A stretch of 64,000 bases of DNA. It comes from Sambucus nigra (lineage: Eukaryota; Streptophyta; Magnoliopsida; Dipsacales; Adoxaceae). The notes beneath the pieces are model-generated. The model saw nothing but the letters and a program-made list of their open reading frames with translations. It was not told where the DNA came from and did no database searches. Within the stretch, counting starts at the first letter, position 1. Each line of letters opens with the position of its first letter. The stretch lies in contig OX422207.1 in the NCBI GenBank assembly GCA_949130495.1, forward strand, positions 832,138,073-832,202,072, in the 5' to 3' direction. Positions 40,309 to 52,831 of this stretch are shown in pieces. A program made the position numbers and the translations under genes.

Positions 40309-40430
40309 ACAAATTATAGTTCTATTATGTATGTATAAATTATATATATAGTATATATATGTATAAACTGTATATATATACATAGATATAACAGTGTATA
40401 TATGTATATATAAATTGTATATGTATGTAT
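40268..40430. repeat. TA-rich microsatellite next to a solo LTR
   Basis: A pure TA run of about 35 bases (40,271-40,306) is followed by degenerate TATATA/TGTATA repeats up to the LTR start at 40,431. Confidence 0.9.
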
Positions 40431-41019
40431 TGTAACAACCCTCTCTTTTGAGAGCCCATTTTATACTTATTTACTATGTGGAATAGTTTTATATATAATA
40501 TGCCGGATGTGGGTAAGTATTAATTTGATGAAATAAGTTAATATTTACTAATAAGTTGCATAATTACCATGTGTGTAAGTGGTTATTACCATGTGGTGTT
40601 CTATTTTGTCATGAAAATTAATATGGCAATTTGAATTAAATGAAATCGAAACTTTAAATGGCTTATAAAATTTCCAAATGATAATTTGGAGAGTGTAGTT
40701 AGTTCCGGGTGGTGCGAGACAGTCGAAATGTGGGTCATATTGTATTTTGGGATTTTGGGGACTTTTGACTGGTTTTGGCGTATTGCGTATTAGAAATTAT
40801 ATTATTGCGGAATTGACATTTAAGATTGGATAATTTTAACTTAAGGCCACGTTTTAGTCTTTCCAAGCCTTTCATTTTCCCCTTATTTTCCCTAAGTGTG
40901 TTCTAGCCCTAGAGTGAGTGAGAGAAAGTGGAAGAAACTTGTGGAGAAAGGGAGAGATTGAATATTGGTGGTTTGATCTTACATTCTTCTTCATTCAAGT
41001 CTGAAATTGAAGCCCCAAG

Positions 41020-41036
41020 GCAAGTTCTCTACTTGC
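41020..41036 (+). other. Conserved LTR hairpin GCAAGT-loop-ACTTGC
   Basis: AAG then GCAAGT (41020-41025), TTCTC-type loop, ACTTGC (41031-41036). It is the same as in LTR A and lies about 250 bp upstream of the palindromes. AAG|GCAAGT also fits the GC-AG splice donor consensus. Confidence 0.78.
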
Positions 41037-41288
41037 TACTATATGGTATAAGATGGATAATTAGTATGGGTAGTTATGTACAGTTTTGATGTAATGTAAT
41101 TATGGTTTTGGTTGGATTTATGGGTATTAATATCTTTGGAAGGGATTTGATTGTGTATTGAGGTAGGAAAAGGTTGTTAGAAGCATTTGTGATCTATTAG
41201 TATCATTGAATGAGGATGGTTGGTTTTTGTTGACATTTGATTTTGGGTTTAGAGGGTACATAGGAAGATTTGGTCTACGTCTGCAATG

Positions 41289-41493
41289 ACCGGTCGACCG
41301 TATTTCTCAGACCGGTCGATCGGGCCTTCGGAGGAGGGCACACTGCTTTCTTTCAAAGGCATAAAACTAAGCGTGCGGTCGACCACGAATCCCCTACCGG
41401 TCGACTGGCCCGTCTGAAATGAACTTTCTGCTTTTCTTAATAGGCTAAAACTTGAGACGCGGTCGACCGCAGTTTTGGGACCGGTCGACCGGT
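41289..41493. repeat. Three doublets of ACCGGTCGACCGGT-type palindromes
   Basis: Copies begin at 41289, 41311, 41375, 41396, 41459 and 41480. Each pair has a start-to-start distance of 21-22 bp and the pairs recur every 84-86 bp. The last is a perfect 14-mer. The cluster lies 858-1,062 bp from the LTR start, the same interval as the CCGAATCGATTCGG cluster in LTR A. Confidence 0.95.
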
Positions 41494-42671
41494 CCCCTGT
41501 TTTCTCTCCCAACTTTCTACTTTTGTTTTTAAATTCTTTTCTACCCATAAGAACTTGGACTCTTCTTGAATGAAGTAAACCTTGGCTTTTAGAGTCCTAG
41601 TTGAGTTGGTTGGCACCCTAGTGTTGAATGGGTTTCACTTGGGGTTAAGTCCGGGGGAGGGGTTGTCCTAAGTGATGTTGAGGCATCACTTCTCTTTGTG
41701 CATCCTAATAAATGGATGGGGGTTGTAGGTCCATTGCTTGGAGACTTATTCGAGGCATACCCTAGGATGAATGTTAATGAAATATCCTATGATCATGGTT
41801 TCAGATAAATGAAACACGTAAATGTTAAGGGAAATGAAAAGTATAATTTTTAGAGTAAATGCTAATTTACTTAAATACACCTCTCTAAATGCTATCATAA
41901 GGGAAGTTTGCGCATGAGGTGATGTCCCCTGACTAGTGAATGAAGGGAGACTATAGTCCTCGATCATATTCGGGTTTATTATATGTATTTTTCTGCGCTA
42001 GTGAGGTAATTCCGGGTGTGGTTATGACTCACTCGCAGGCATATGGCCACTTCCTGACGTGCGTTAGGTACCCAGTCTGCCTTGTTTGATAGGCCCCTGG
42101 AAGATGATAGTCATTTAGGGGGGCGCCCAGTGGGGAAACTTGAAGGGGCGGTCTTAGAATCGTTATATGTATAAGAATATAACTTTTCTAAACTCAAGTG
42201 GGACTTGAGGGATGCATATTTCCACTAAAATGTATGATGATTATTATATGTTCCTGCTAAAAAATATGAATTTGAAAGAAACAAGAAAATGATGATATTG
42301 TATTCCTGTTAAGGAATTGAAACTAGATTAAAGTGGAAATTTGTGGATAGAAGCTTTTAATTTGATACAACATAATTTTATTCTCTTGCATAATTTTATC
42401 TATAGGCGTGTCATTTTAATTGTCTCATTTATAATTCATGGTTAGGTTGTTAGATATTTGATGCTCATTTTCATGATTAACTGTTCATATATAGCATGCT
42501 TTTTGTCCATCTGGGAACTATATAAAAACCGTGCCCTGACCCGTTCACTCTCCTATGTTGTGCATGTTATTGTATCCGCCCAGGTGCTCCTCCGCAAGGA
42601 CGCCCATGTTGATCTTTCTACTCTTTTGCTTTTAAGGAGCTGTATGAAATTGCGGATATTACAGGATGTTT

Positions 42672-43705
42672 TGCTAGATGCCATCAAAGGGTGGAAACAT
42701 AAAACAACCACAAAATGATCCCCTAAGAGTCACGAACACTTCGCACGGGACCAATATAAGTCATAGGAACCGTTCGTGTAGTCACGACACTCCCGGTTTG
42801 AGTGTATGGTATAAATTTGCAAAAGTTAGACTTAAGCATAAAAACATGCCATCGAAGGGCAAAAACATAAAACAAACACAAAACGATCCCGTAAGAGTGA
42901 AGAAAACCTCGCACGGGACCAATAGGACTCGTAGGAACCGATAGTGTAGTAATGGGGCTCCCGATTTGAGTGTAGATGTAAAATTCCAAAAAATAGACTT
43001 AAGCATAAAACCATGCCATCGAAGTGTGAAAACATAAACCAGCCACAAAACGGTCCTGTAAGAGTCACGAACACCTCACACGGGACCAATGTAACTCGTA
43101 GGAACCGGTCGCGTAGTCACGGGGCTCCCGGTTTGAGTGTACAATGTAAATTCGCAAAAAAATTAGACTTAAGCATAAAAACTTGCAATCGAAGCATGAA
43201 AATGTAAAAACAACCACAAAATTGTCCCCTAAGAGGCACAAGTGCCTCTCACGGGATCCATGTAAGTCGTAGGAACCGACCGCGTAGTCATGTGACACAC
43301 GGTTTGAGTGTACATCATAAATTCGCAAAAAGTTAGACTTAAGCATAAAAACATACCATCGAAGGGTGAAAACTTAAAACAAACACAAAACGGTCTCGTA
43401 AGAGTCACGAACACCTCGCACGGGACCAATGTTACTCGTAGGAACCGACCACATAGTCAGGGGGCTCTCGATTTGAGTGTACGATGTAAATTTGTAAAAA
43501 AATAGACTTAAGCATAAAAACATGCCATCGAAGGGTGAAACCATAAAACACCCATAAAATTGTCCCGTAACAGGCACGAACACCTCGAACGGGACCAATG
43601 TAACTCGTAGGAATCGATCACAGTCAGGGGGATTCCGGTTTGACATTACGATGTAGATTTGTGAAAACTTACTTAGGTATAAAAACATTCCATCAATGCG
43701 AGACA
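42672..43705. repeat. Second ~169-bp tandem array (about six units)
   Basis: It corresponds unit by unit to 39,215-40,240. Shared private variants include GGGTGGAAACATAAAACAAC at the start, CATGTGACACACGGTTTGAG in the fourth unit, and the degenerate last unit ending CTTACTTAGGTATAAAA. It is therefore a block copy of the end of the first array, not an independent expansion. Confidence 0.92.
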
Positions 43706-44434
43706 TGTAAAAATCAATGGATATGGAGGATCGAGGTACGTAGCTACTCGGATACTTATTTAAGTTTATGTAGCTACTCGGATACTATTTTTAGATATTA
43801 ACTCGGTGAAAGGGATTTAATGGTGGTTTAGCTATGTTTTTTGCTGTTGGGTTTATTTTAACGTTAAAAACAGGATGGATTTCATGAATAAACAAAGGAA
43901 ACTCTGCTAAAAAATTTTGAAATTAAATAGTGTTTTGAATTGATTAAGTCAAACATACATGCATTTGAAGTTATAAAAACCCATGTAGTCATTTATTTTT
44001 GTATTTTATGCAGGTTGATGATGGATTTTTCTTGGTGTTAATATGGTCATGGTGGCTTGGAGCTGGGGTTTCTTATAGTGTAGGGGAGCCATATTGTCAT
44101 CGTCGTTTTAGTTTACGTGAACTTTTTAAACATCTTTTGATGTGTTAATGTATTAGGTTAGATCACGTTTATGTCTTTTCATTTGTTAGGATTTGTTATA
44201 TTCGTATTTGGGAGGCATTTATTTTGTACTTTTGTATTTGGATTGTGACGAAATATTATTTTGCAATTCACATTTATGAGATATGGTTGAAAATTGTGGA
44301 ATTTTGTATTACCTATGATTGTATGACAAATATGCAATGTTATTTTGGATTATAAGGTTGTATGTTTGATTAAAAAAGTGCAATTTTAGAAATGTTTCCA
44401 ATTGCAAAAAAAATAGGTAATAAATAAAAATCTA
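43706..44434 (+). other. 3' part of the CACTA element, possible last exon
   Basis: A good 3' splice site (TATTTTATGCAG at about 44,012) precedes a short open piece (VDDGFFLVLIWSWW) that ends within 75 bp. By position it could be the last exon of a TNPA-like transcript, but nothing diagnostic is present. The rest is AT-rich. Confidence 0.35.
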
Positions 44435-44585
44435 GTACTTTTGGCAACACAATTTTTTGCCGCCAAAAGTTATCATCTACATCTATCACTTTGGATATGG
44501 AAACAAATATTTGGTTGCGCAAAGATAACTTTTGGCAACACAAGAGATATGCGGCCAGAGGTATAGCTTTTGGCAACATAAGAGT
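44435..44585. repeat. Right subterminal repeats of the CACTA element
   Basis: TTTTGGCAACA occurs three times (near 44,440, 44,528 and 44,569), plus inverted or variant copies (GCCGCCAAAAG). This mirrors the left end and supports the right border at 44,597. Confidence 0.8.
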
Positions 44586-44597
44586 TGTGTTAGAGTG

Positions 44598-47351
44598 AAA
44601 AAACTTTTAATATTTTTAAATCAACATGCAACAATTCCAATTAAATAATAAACCACATCCAATCCATATGTAGAATAACGAATAACTGAATAATAAATTG
44701 AGACTGGATAAAACACACCAGCCTAAAATCCCAACATAGTAATCCCTAAATAAAACTGAATCGAATAACTGAATAAAAAGAGTACAATCTCTGAGATAGC
44801 TAAACTAGAAATAACTGTAACAACAACACTGGATATAAATGAGTGGAGGCATCTAATATCAAGGAGCTTCAACTTCCACAATAGCTGCAGCGCGTCAAGC
44901 TTCGGTGAAATCCAACCTGGACCTCCCTATGGATAGACACCTACAATAATATACATAGGAAAAATAGATTTGCTAGAAACGGGTCGGAGCCCGAGTGTAA
45001 TATGGTTTGAAAATATTTAGCAAGGTTTTAAAGTGCTGCAAAGCAAATACTATATACATGTTAGCTTTTCGACTCTCACTTGAGATTCTCACCTCTTAAC
45101 TATTGTGCACGCCTATCATACCTCTAACTCATTCTAGTTATTGTTGTCACACCTAACTAGTGTGTAATCATAAGCCTTCTAAACTATCCTGCAATGTATC
45201 CTCTCATCCACCTGTATTTCTCATATAATACTTTCTTTTTTATTCTATATCCTCTCATCCCAAGAAATAATTCCTCATTTAATAAAAAAGTTTTCACAAC
45301 TTAAATTAATTCATATTCCTTTATCTTTATTATCTATTGAGTCTATACAGTAGAATATATCGCAAGGGTGTACATATATTAAGCACACTAACAATATATA
45401 TATTAGTATTGGACCCCTAGACTCAGCTCCTGGCTCATGCATACTCTGCTATCAAGTCCCGGTACATCTCATTCTAAAGAAGGATAATTGGTTCGGTATC
45501 TCTCTCGAACCATAAATACAAATTACATAAACTTTGGAGTCGAACATAATCCTCAACCAAATGGGTCACGCACGTACCTACATTCCCATTCAACTGTCGA
45601 ACTGTCATACTCAATGGGATTATCAGGATAAGACCGTCCACGACACGAAAACCTCCCCCAATAGTAAGCAGCGTAGGTATGTCGTACAAAATAATAAATC
45701 ATGTTATAGGTAATCACAACACCAAATTATTTATATCATAGATATAGGTGTACTCACTTCCCAAATTGTAAGTCGCATACGTAGTATATTAATTTCCTAA
45801 TTATCCCACTCATTAGTGAGTTATAACTTTACTTCTTATCGTACGCTCTCGAGTATTGCTCACCACTTAAGATGTACACAATTTTCTACCCATAATATTA
45901 GTAGGTAACTCACTATATCCTGCTGGTCTAAATCGTCATTTCCCTATGATCCTAGTGACTCAAATTATTATCCAAATTAGTTCATTCTCTCAATTTCGCC
46001 TAATTACCTTTAGCCCTAAATTCCCCATTATAGGACTAAGTCCAACACCCAACCTAGGCCTACTAGTATTCTAATATAATCCCAAATATATTAAAATAAT
46101 TCCCACAATTTAATACCAAATTATTTCCCAAAGATTCTAAAAAACTGGGGAAAATTGGCCAAAACTAGGCAGCTGAATCGATTCGTCTTAGAGTGAATCG
46201 ATTCGCCTTGCCGAATCCATTCGGTTAAGATCGAATCAATTCACCTTTATAGGTGTCGTCTTCTATCTCTATATCGTTATGGGTTTTGCAATTTTTAACC
46301 CCTCAAACCTTCATTACATCATGCCAAACTCCCAACCAAAGGTCCCTAACATCAAAAAAACATATATGGGTAATTCCTAACGTGCCAGAATCATCAAAAC
46401 ACAATTTAATCATCAATAAATTCCCAAATCCAAATTTATTTCTTAAAAATCCTAGTTCATTACTTTTAATAAAGAACACCATAAAATCCATATTTCTTTT
46501 TCAACATACATTGTAATTTCGTGTAATTTTACTTCATATATGTAAGAATCAATCCTATATCCATTTCCAATTTAAGGGTTCCATATATAACTTCCAAATT
46601 CTTTCAAATTATAGGGAACACATGGGTAAATGAACCTAGACTAACATGGATATCATACATGCTATAATTTCACAAGTTTAAACACTTGCCTGATATGGTA
46701 GGTCTTATATGTTGATGAATATGGGTATAGGTGTGATCATTTCCTCCCGATATATGCAACAATGGTGGTTTTGGTGCACAAGGGGTGTGGATTTGTGGTT
46801 CCAGCCTTTGGAAACTCTTCTTTTCTCTCTCATATGGCCTCTCTATATCGTGTGTATTTTTAACCCTAGAAGACATAACTTAGAAGATGATAAAGGTCTC
46901 TCAAAATCGTAGTCTAATTCTCCTAAAAATATAAATGAGAAAAATTCCCCCTAGTGCCGGTATGGCCTAAAAGTGCCCCGGGACCCAAACTAAATCCCTA
47001 GGTAGACTTTTCTGACTATCTTGAACCTTTCGAACTCAACGGTGCACTGAAAATGATTATTTGGTGAACTTAAAAATTAATTATTTTATATCTCATTAAA
47101 TAGAGCCCCGACACGACTGATACGCGCGTCCTGACTTAATTATCACAACTGTCGTATTGTCACTTGCGACAATTTTAAATAAATTCATAATCATATACTA
47201 CTTTATTCACTACGTAATATTTAATATAATTCACATCAATAAATATTAATCCTTGACTCACTCATTAATATTTATTTTTATTCCGGATCAATTCCCATTT
47301 TAAATTAAATTGATCCCATAATGAAAATCATTAGAAATACGGGGTGTTGCA
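44598..47351 (-). mobile_element. 5' LTR of the gypsy element, segment right of the CACTA insertion
   Basis: It resumes the LTR broken at 29,899 and runs to GGGGTGTTGCA at 47351. Positions 44,734-47,351 match 1-2,711 closely. It carries a weaker hairpin at 46,672 (first base of the stem changed) and the palindrome cluster at 46,173. Together with 29,765-29,899 the LTR is about 2.9 kb. Confidence 0.88.
46173..46243. repeat. Cluster of four CCGAATCGATTCGG-type palindromes
   Basis: Copies lie at about 46173, 46193, 46211 and 46231, each with small changes at the outer bases (CTGAATCGATTCG, GTGAATCGATTCG, CCGAATCCATTCGG, TCGAATCAATTCA). It is homologous to 1531-1601. Distance to the LTR 3' end, CACTA insertion removed, is about 1.7 kb. 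Confidence 0.9.
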
Positions 47352-48691
47352 GTTTTGACATTAAAAATCCATTTTAGTCAACACATACACATTTGACACT
47401 TTAGATTTCAAAATTAGTGTTACACACTTTAATTATGACTTTTTTCATAAAGACCCATACTTTGTCATTTTATTCACACTTAGTCTTATACACTTTCATT
47501 ATTTATATTTTCACCCAAAATTTGCAAGAGACTACACTTTCACAGATTTACACCTTTAACCCCAAAACTTAGTTGAACAAATTAAATAGTACACTTTGTA
47601 AATAAAATTCTATTTGCTCAAGTCATAATGATCCATCAACATTAAAATCACTATATTAATCTCATAAAAAGAGCATATACATACCAAATGTTTTTCATAT
47701 CAAAGAAATCATGTATTCACCTTAAAATACGAGTTTAAAACAAGTTATTTCGCAAAATGTGTTGGTGAATAATGGGCTGAAAATTATCCATTTTTAAAAC
47801 CCATTCAATCCTTCATTTTAAGAGCTCATTTTCATAGAAAATGGTAAGAATGATAGTAACAAGTTTATTAGTATATTTAAAACCTTAATCAACATACTAT
47901 AAGCTCTAGATGTGTAAAAAAAATCAAGCTAAACATAGGTTTACTACAAGACCCATTTCAAAGACAGAAAATCTCATTGTCTTCTAAACTATATCTTGAA
48001 ATCATGTAGTATTTAATCTTTAATCATGGATGGATATTTCTACACACCTATTATCAACAAGTTGCAAAGTATTCATACTAATATCATCATCACTTAACTT
48101 AGTAAGAGATAAGTATTTCCCACCTCAAAATGTCCTCAAATAATGGTAGAGAAGGTAGGTGACTCCCGACCTCCAAAGGTGAACCTAAAGGGAGTCATAA
48201 TAGCCCACTCTTCAGGCTCCCAATAGCCCACTCTTTATAATACTCGTTTGGCCTCCCGGATTGCCATATACAAGATGCGCAGGAATCGGGACCTCCCTAC
48301 AAAATATATATATTTTTATTTTTCTTCACATGATAATATTCGTTAATTTTTTATGAGTCTAAATATATGGTAAGAATTTTTTTGACTTACCAATTGTCCT
48401 AAATAATTCGAGCAAAATTGGACTTTCGCAGTGTCGCGCACCGTCAGATAATTTATACCTAGGGTCGGGTAGCGCTCGTTGCTTGTCCGAATCGATTGAA
48501 AGTTAACCAAAGTACTTAAAGTAATTACATAAACTGAAAATAAAACTCGCGTGAACCATGCAACGTAAAAATTTCTCGTTTAATCCATATTGAGATAATT
48601 TGATTTTTGTACCATTTAAATGTCGCGTTGTATTAACCTTGTTCGCGTCACATACGTTCGTTGACATTTTTCCATCAAAATTGACGGAAAT
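47352..48691. other. Flank of the gypsy element, partly duplicated at 2.7-3.2 kb
   Basis: 47,352-47,716 matches 2,712-3,078, and 48,596-48,690 matches 3,117-3,210. The ~880 bp between (47,717-48,595) have no counterpart in the first copy, so one copy gained or lost this block. No gene is seen. The next LTR array begins at 48,692. Confidence 0.7.
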
Positions 48692-49921
48692 TGTAACACC
48701 CCGCCCGCCCGGGGAGAGAGAACGGAGCGCTAATGCGATAAAATAAATCCAAATCCACAAGTGACAAGGTATAGAGCATCTAAATAAACCCACAATAATA
48801 GAAATCCACTAATCTCAATCGCTTCAATTACAACAAGTCTCTCGAATAAATACAACATCAAACTCGAAAAATAAAATACAAATCTCCAATGCTCTATAAA
48901 ATAAATAATACAAATCTTTCCCAAACAATCCTCGCTAAAATCAATCTCCATAGCGCCCCAAAATCCGCGCTAACCTGCCACTAAAAGAAAATATGGGGAA
49001 GTACACAATACGACAAGAATTATGCTCAACAAATATGGATTAGCAACGAATAAAACGTAACAACACGAGTACGAATATTCAAATCAAAATGCAAATCTCA
49101 AAGAATTTATCAATATAATTTCTCAACAACACATTAACCGGGTCACCAGGCCTCACCACATCCGTATATGCTTTATCAAGCCATAGCCCGGGAAACAGGA
49201 ATTTTGGCGGGTGACCAACATCCGTGCCATATTAAAATCTCATAACAATGTGCTCATCAACAATATAATGATACCACATGAATCAAAATAATTTCAACAA
49301 TTATTTTCCAGATTTCAATGAATTTATCAATTCAAATATGAGTTCAATTAACAAGAATTCAAAGAGAATGACACTCGCGAGATTTAAGGAGCATATTGTG
49401 TAAAACCCCATACCTCAAACCATGATGAGAAACCAATGATCAAATCCTCAAGATCAACACAAAAGATCTACAAAAGCTTCTCCAAGAACCTCCAACAAAT
49501 AGCCCCAAGAATACCTCTAATCTAAGGTTGGAACTCACAAATCTCAAGGGCCAATGTGTATATAAAAAGAAGAGGAATATAAAATATATTTGCTGCCCAA
49601 ATTTGTGCCAAAACTAGGTTAAAAGGTTGCCCACGACTTCCTTTTATAATGCAAAGAAATGAAGAGTTGGAATCCAAAAGACTCCTTTAAATAAGACAAA
49701 GAAATGAAGAGTTGGAAGTCAAAACAACTCCAAGAGTTAAAAACATTTAAAAATCATTTTAAAATCCGTTTTAACTCCGTTTTCGAAACCCTTTGAAATT
49801 CTCGCCTTTAAAAATAATAACCAACATATTTGAGCAATAAAAATAATTTTATCAAAAACTATATTTTCCTCCATTTTCTAAAAATTAATTAAAATAGCCC
49901 AAAATTACGCGGGTTGTTACA

Positions 49922-50158
49922 CTTCCCCACTAACAATGAAATTTCGTCCTCGAAATTCACCGAATGCCTAACTCTAAAAAATAAGGCCAACAATCTCCAA
50001 AAATAAATCACGTCACCAAAAATAAATTCCTCACCTCTAATCTCGAAACTTATCACGAATATCACCTAAAATTTGCTATCTCCAAAAATTACGAACCACG
50101 AAATGAACCCAAAACCCAAGCCCCGAGGGTTGCCGTATACCTAAGCTCTGATACCATT
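49922..50158 (-). promoter_or_regulatory. Internal segment with primer site and polypurine tract only
   Basis: On the minus strand it runs from AATGGTATCAGAGCTTAG (primer site, right end) through about 200 bp of non-coding sequence to a purine-rich AGTGGGGAAG directly before the next LTR. Both sites that reverse transcription needs are present, and nothing is encoded. The copy at 51,389-51,625 is nearly identical. Confidence 0.9.
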
Positions 50159-52831
50159 TGTAACTCCCCGCCCGCCCGGGGAGAGAGAACGGAGCGCTAA
50201 TGCGATAAAATAAATCCAAATCCACAAGTGACAAGGTATAGAGCATCTAAATAAACCCACAATAATAGAAATCCACTAATCTCAATCGCTTCAATTACAA
50301 CAAGTCTCTCGAATAAATACAACATCAAACTCGAAAAATAAAATACAAATCTCCAATGCTCTATAAAATAAATAATACAAATCTTTCCCAAACAATCCTC
50401 GCTAAAATCAATCTCCATAGCGCCCCAAAATCCGCGCTAACCTGCCACTAAAAGAAAATATGGGGAAGTACACAATACGACAAGAATTATGCTCAACAAA
50501 TATGGATTAGCAACGAATAAAACGTAACAACACGAGTACGAATATTCAAATCAAAATGCAAATCTCAAAGAATTTATCAATATAATTTCTCAACAACACA
50601 TTAACCGGGTCACCAGGCCTCACCACATCCGTATATGCTTTATCAAGCCATAGCCCGGGAAACAGGAATTTTGGCGGGTGCCCAACATCCGTGCCATATT
50701 AAAATCTCATAACAATGTGCTCATCAACAATATAATGATACCACATGAATCAAAATAATTTCAACAATTATTTTCCAGATTTCAGTGAATTTATCAATTC
50801 AAATATGAGTTCAATTAACAAGAATTCAAAGAGAATGACACTCGCGAGATTTAAGGAGCATATTGTGTAAAACCCCATACCTCAAACCATGATGAGAAAC
50901 CAATGATCAAATCCTCAAGATCAACACAAAAGATCTACAAAAGCTTCTCCAAGAACCTCCAACAAATAGCCCCAAGAATACCTCTAATCTAAGGTTGGAA
51001 CTCACAAATCTCAAGGGCCAATGTGTATATAAAAAGAAGAGGAATATAAAATATATTTGCTGCCCAAATTTGTGCCAAAACTAGGTTAAAAGGTTGCCCA
51101 CGACTTCCTTTTATAATGCAAAGAAATGAAGAGTTGGAATCCAAAAGACTCCTTTAAATAAGACAAAGAAATGAAGAGTTGGAAGTCAAAACAACTCCAA
51201 GAGTTAAAAACATTTAAAAATCATTTTAAAATCCGTTTTAACTCCGTTTTTGAAACCCTTTGAAATTCTCGCCTTTAAAAATAATAACCAACATATTTGA
51301 GCAATAAAAATAATTTTATCAAAAACAATATTTTCCTCCATTTTCTAAAAATTAATTAAAATAGCCCAAAATTACGCGGGTTGTTACACTTCCCCACTAA
51401 CAATGAAATTTCGTCCTCGAAATTCACCGAATGCCTAACTCTAAAAAATAAGGCCAACAATCTCCAAAAATAAATCACGTCACCAAAAATAAATTCCTCA
51501 CCTCTAATCTCGAAACTTATCACGAATATCACCTAAAATTTGCTATCTCCAAAAATTACGAACCACGCAATGAACCCAAAACCCAAGCCCCGAGGGTTGC
51601 CATATACCTAAGCTCTGATACCATTTGTAACACCCCGCCCGCCCGGGGAGAGAGAACGGAGCGCTAATGCGATAAAATAAATCCAAATCCACAAGTGACA
51701 AGGTATAGAGCATCTAAATAAACCCACAATAATAGAAATCCACTAATCTCAATCGCTTCAATTACAACAAGTCTCTCGAATAAATACAACATCAAACTCG
51801 AAAAATAAAATACAAATCTTTCCCAAACAATCCTCACTAAAATCAATCTCCATAGCACCCCAAAATCCGCGCTAACCTGCCACTAAAAGAAAATATGGGG
51901 AAGTACACAATACGACAAGAATTATGCTCAACAAATATAGATTAGCAACGAATAAAACGTAACAACACGAGTACGAATATTCAAATCAAAATGCAAATCT
52001 CAAAGAATTTATCAATATAATTTCTCAACAACACATTAACCGGGTCACCAGGCCTCACCACATCCGTATATGCTTTATCAAGCCATAGCCCGGGAAACAG
52101 GAATTTTGGCGGGTGCCCAACATCCGTGCCATATTAAAATCTCATAACAATGTGCTCATCAACAATATAATGATACCACATGAATCAAAATAATTTCAAC
52201 AATTATTTTCCAGATTTCAATGAATTTATCAATTCAAATATGAGTTCAATTAACAAGAATTCAAAGAGAATGACACTCGCGAGATTTAAGGAGCATATTG
52301 TGTAAAACCCCATACCTCAAACCATGATGAGAAACCAATGATCAAATCCTCAAGATCAACACAAAAGATCTACAAAAGCTTCTCCAAGAACCTCTAACAA
52401 ATAGCCCCAAGAATACCTCTAATCTAAGGTTGGAACTCACAAATCTCAAGGGCCAATGTGTATATAAAAAGAAGAGGAATATAAAATATATTTGCTGCAC
52501 AAATTTGTGCCAAAATTAGGTTAAAAGGTTGCCCACGACTTCCTTTTATAATGCAAAGAAATGAAGAGTTGGAATCCAAAAGACTTCTTTAAATAAGACA
52601 AAGAAATGAAGAGTTGGAAGTCAAAACAACTCCAAGAGTTAAAAACATTTAAAAATCATTTTAAAATCCGTTTTAACTCCGTTTTCGAAATCCTTTGAAA
52701 TTCTCGCCTTTAAAAATAATAACCAACATATTTGAGCAATAAAAATAATTTTATCAAAAACTATATTTTCCTCCATTTTCTAAAAATTAATTAAAATAGC
52801 CCAAAATTACGCGGGTTGTTACACTTCCATT

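Larger units (their letters stand above)
40431..42663 (+). mobile_element. Solo LTR inside the CACTA element, no matching target duplication
   Basis: It starts TGTAACAACCCTCTC (40431) and ends GGATATTACA (42663), 2.23 kb. Its 5' half is homologous to LTR A read from 16,273. Its 3' half shares the block at 41.95-42.17 kb with 12.2-12.4 and 14.5-14.7 kb. Flanking 5-mers (TGTAT and GGATG) differ. On its left is the end of the ~169-bp array plus TA repeat; on its right is a copy of the last six array units. That arrangement suggests recombination between two insertions rather than a simple one. Confidence 0.85.
29900..44597 (+). mobile_element. CACTA (En/Spm-type) DNA transposon, about 14.7 kb
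   Basis: The left end is CACTACAAGAA (29900-29910), the signature of plant CACTA elements. The right end, reverse-complemented, is CACTCTAACACAA, a degenerate match. Both ends carry subterminal repeats around TTTTGGCAACA. The LTR it interrupts is continuous across the two ends when compared with 26,520-26,700. The expected 3-bp target duplication is not clear (TTT on the left, AAA on the right), perhaps through decay. Contents are a leader exon, a long intron, a broken TNPD transposase, an AT-rich block, two ~169-bp repeat arrays, and a solo LTR. Confidence 0.88.
26520..47351 (-). mobile_element. Decayed Ty3/gypsy retrotransposon carrying a CACTA insertion
   Basis: One insertion is bounded on the left by TGTAACATC (26520) and on the right by GGGGTGTTGCA (47351). 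AGTTT or GTTTT is shared by both flanks (26515-26520 and 47351-47356). Minus-strand order is 5' LTR (47,351-44,598 plus 29,899-29,765), primer site, start of gag, RT, RNase H, part of integrase, and a 3' LTR remnant (27,597-26,520). Gag body, protease and the integrase C-terminal part are deleted. The 5' LTR is split by the 14.7-kb CACTA element at 29,900-44,597. Reading frames are broken, so it is inactive. Confidence 0.85.

Noticed and set aside
41249..41548. ORF of 99 codons over the ACCGGTCGACCGGT cluster
   Set aside because: It lies in a solo LTR and its DRSTGP-like repeats are just the palindromes read as codons. Homologous LTR A does not keep a frame there.
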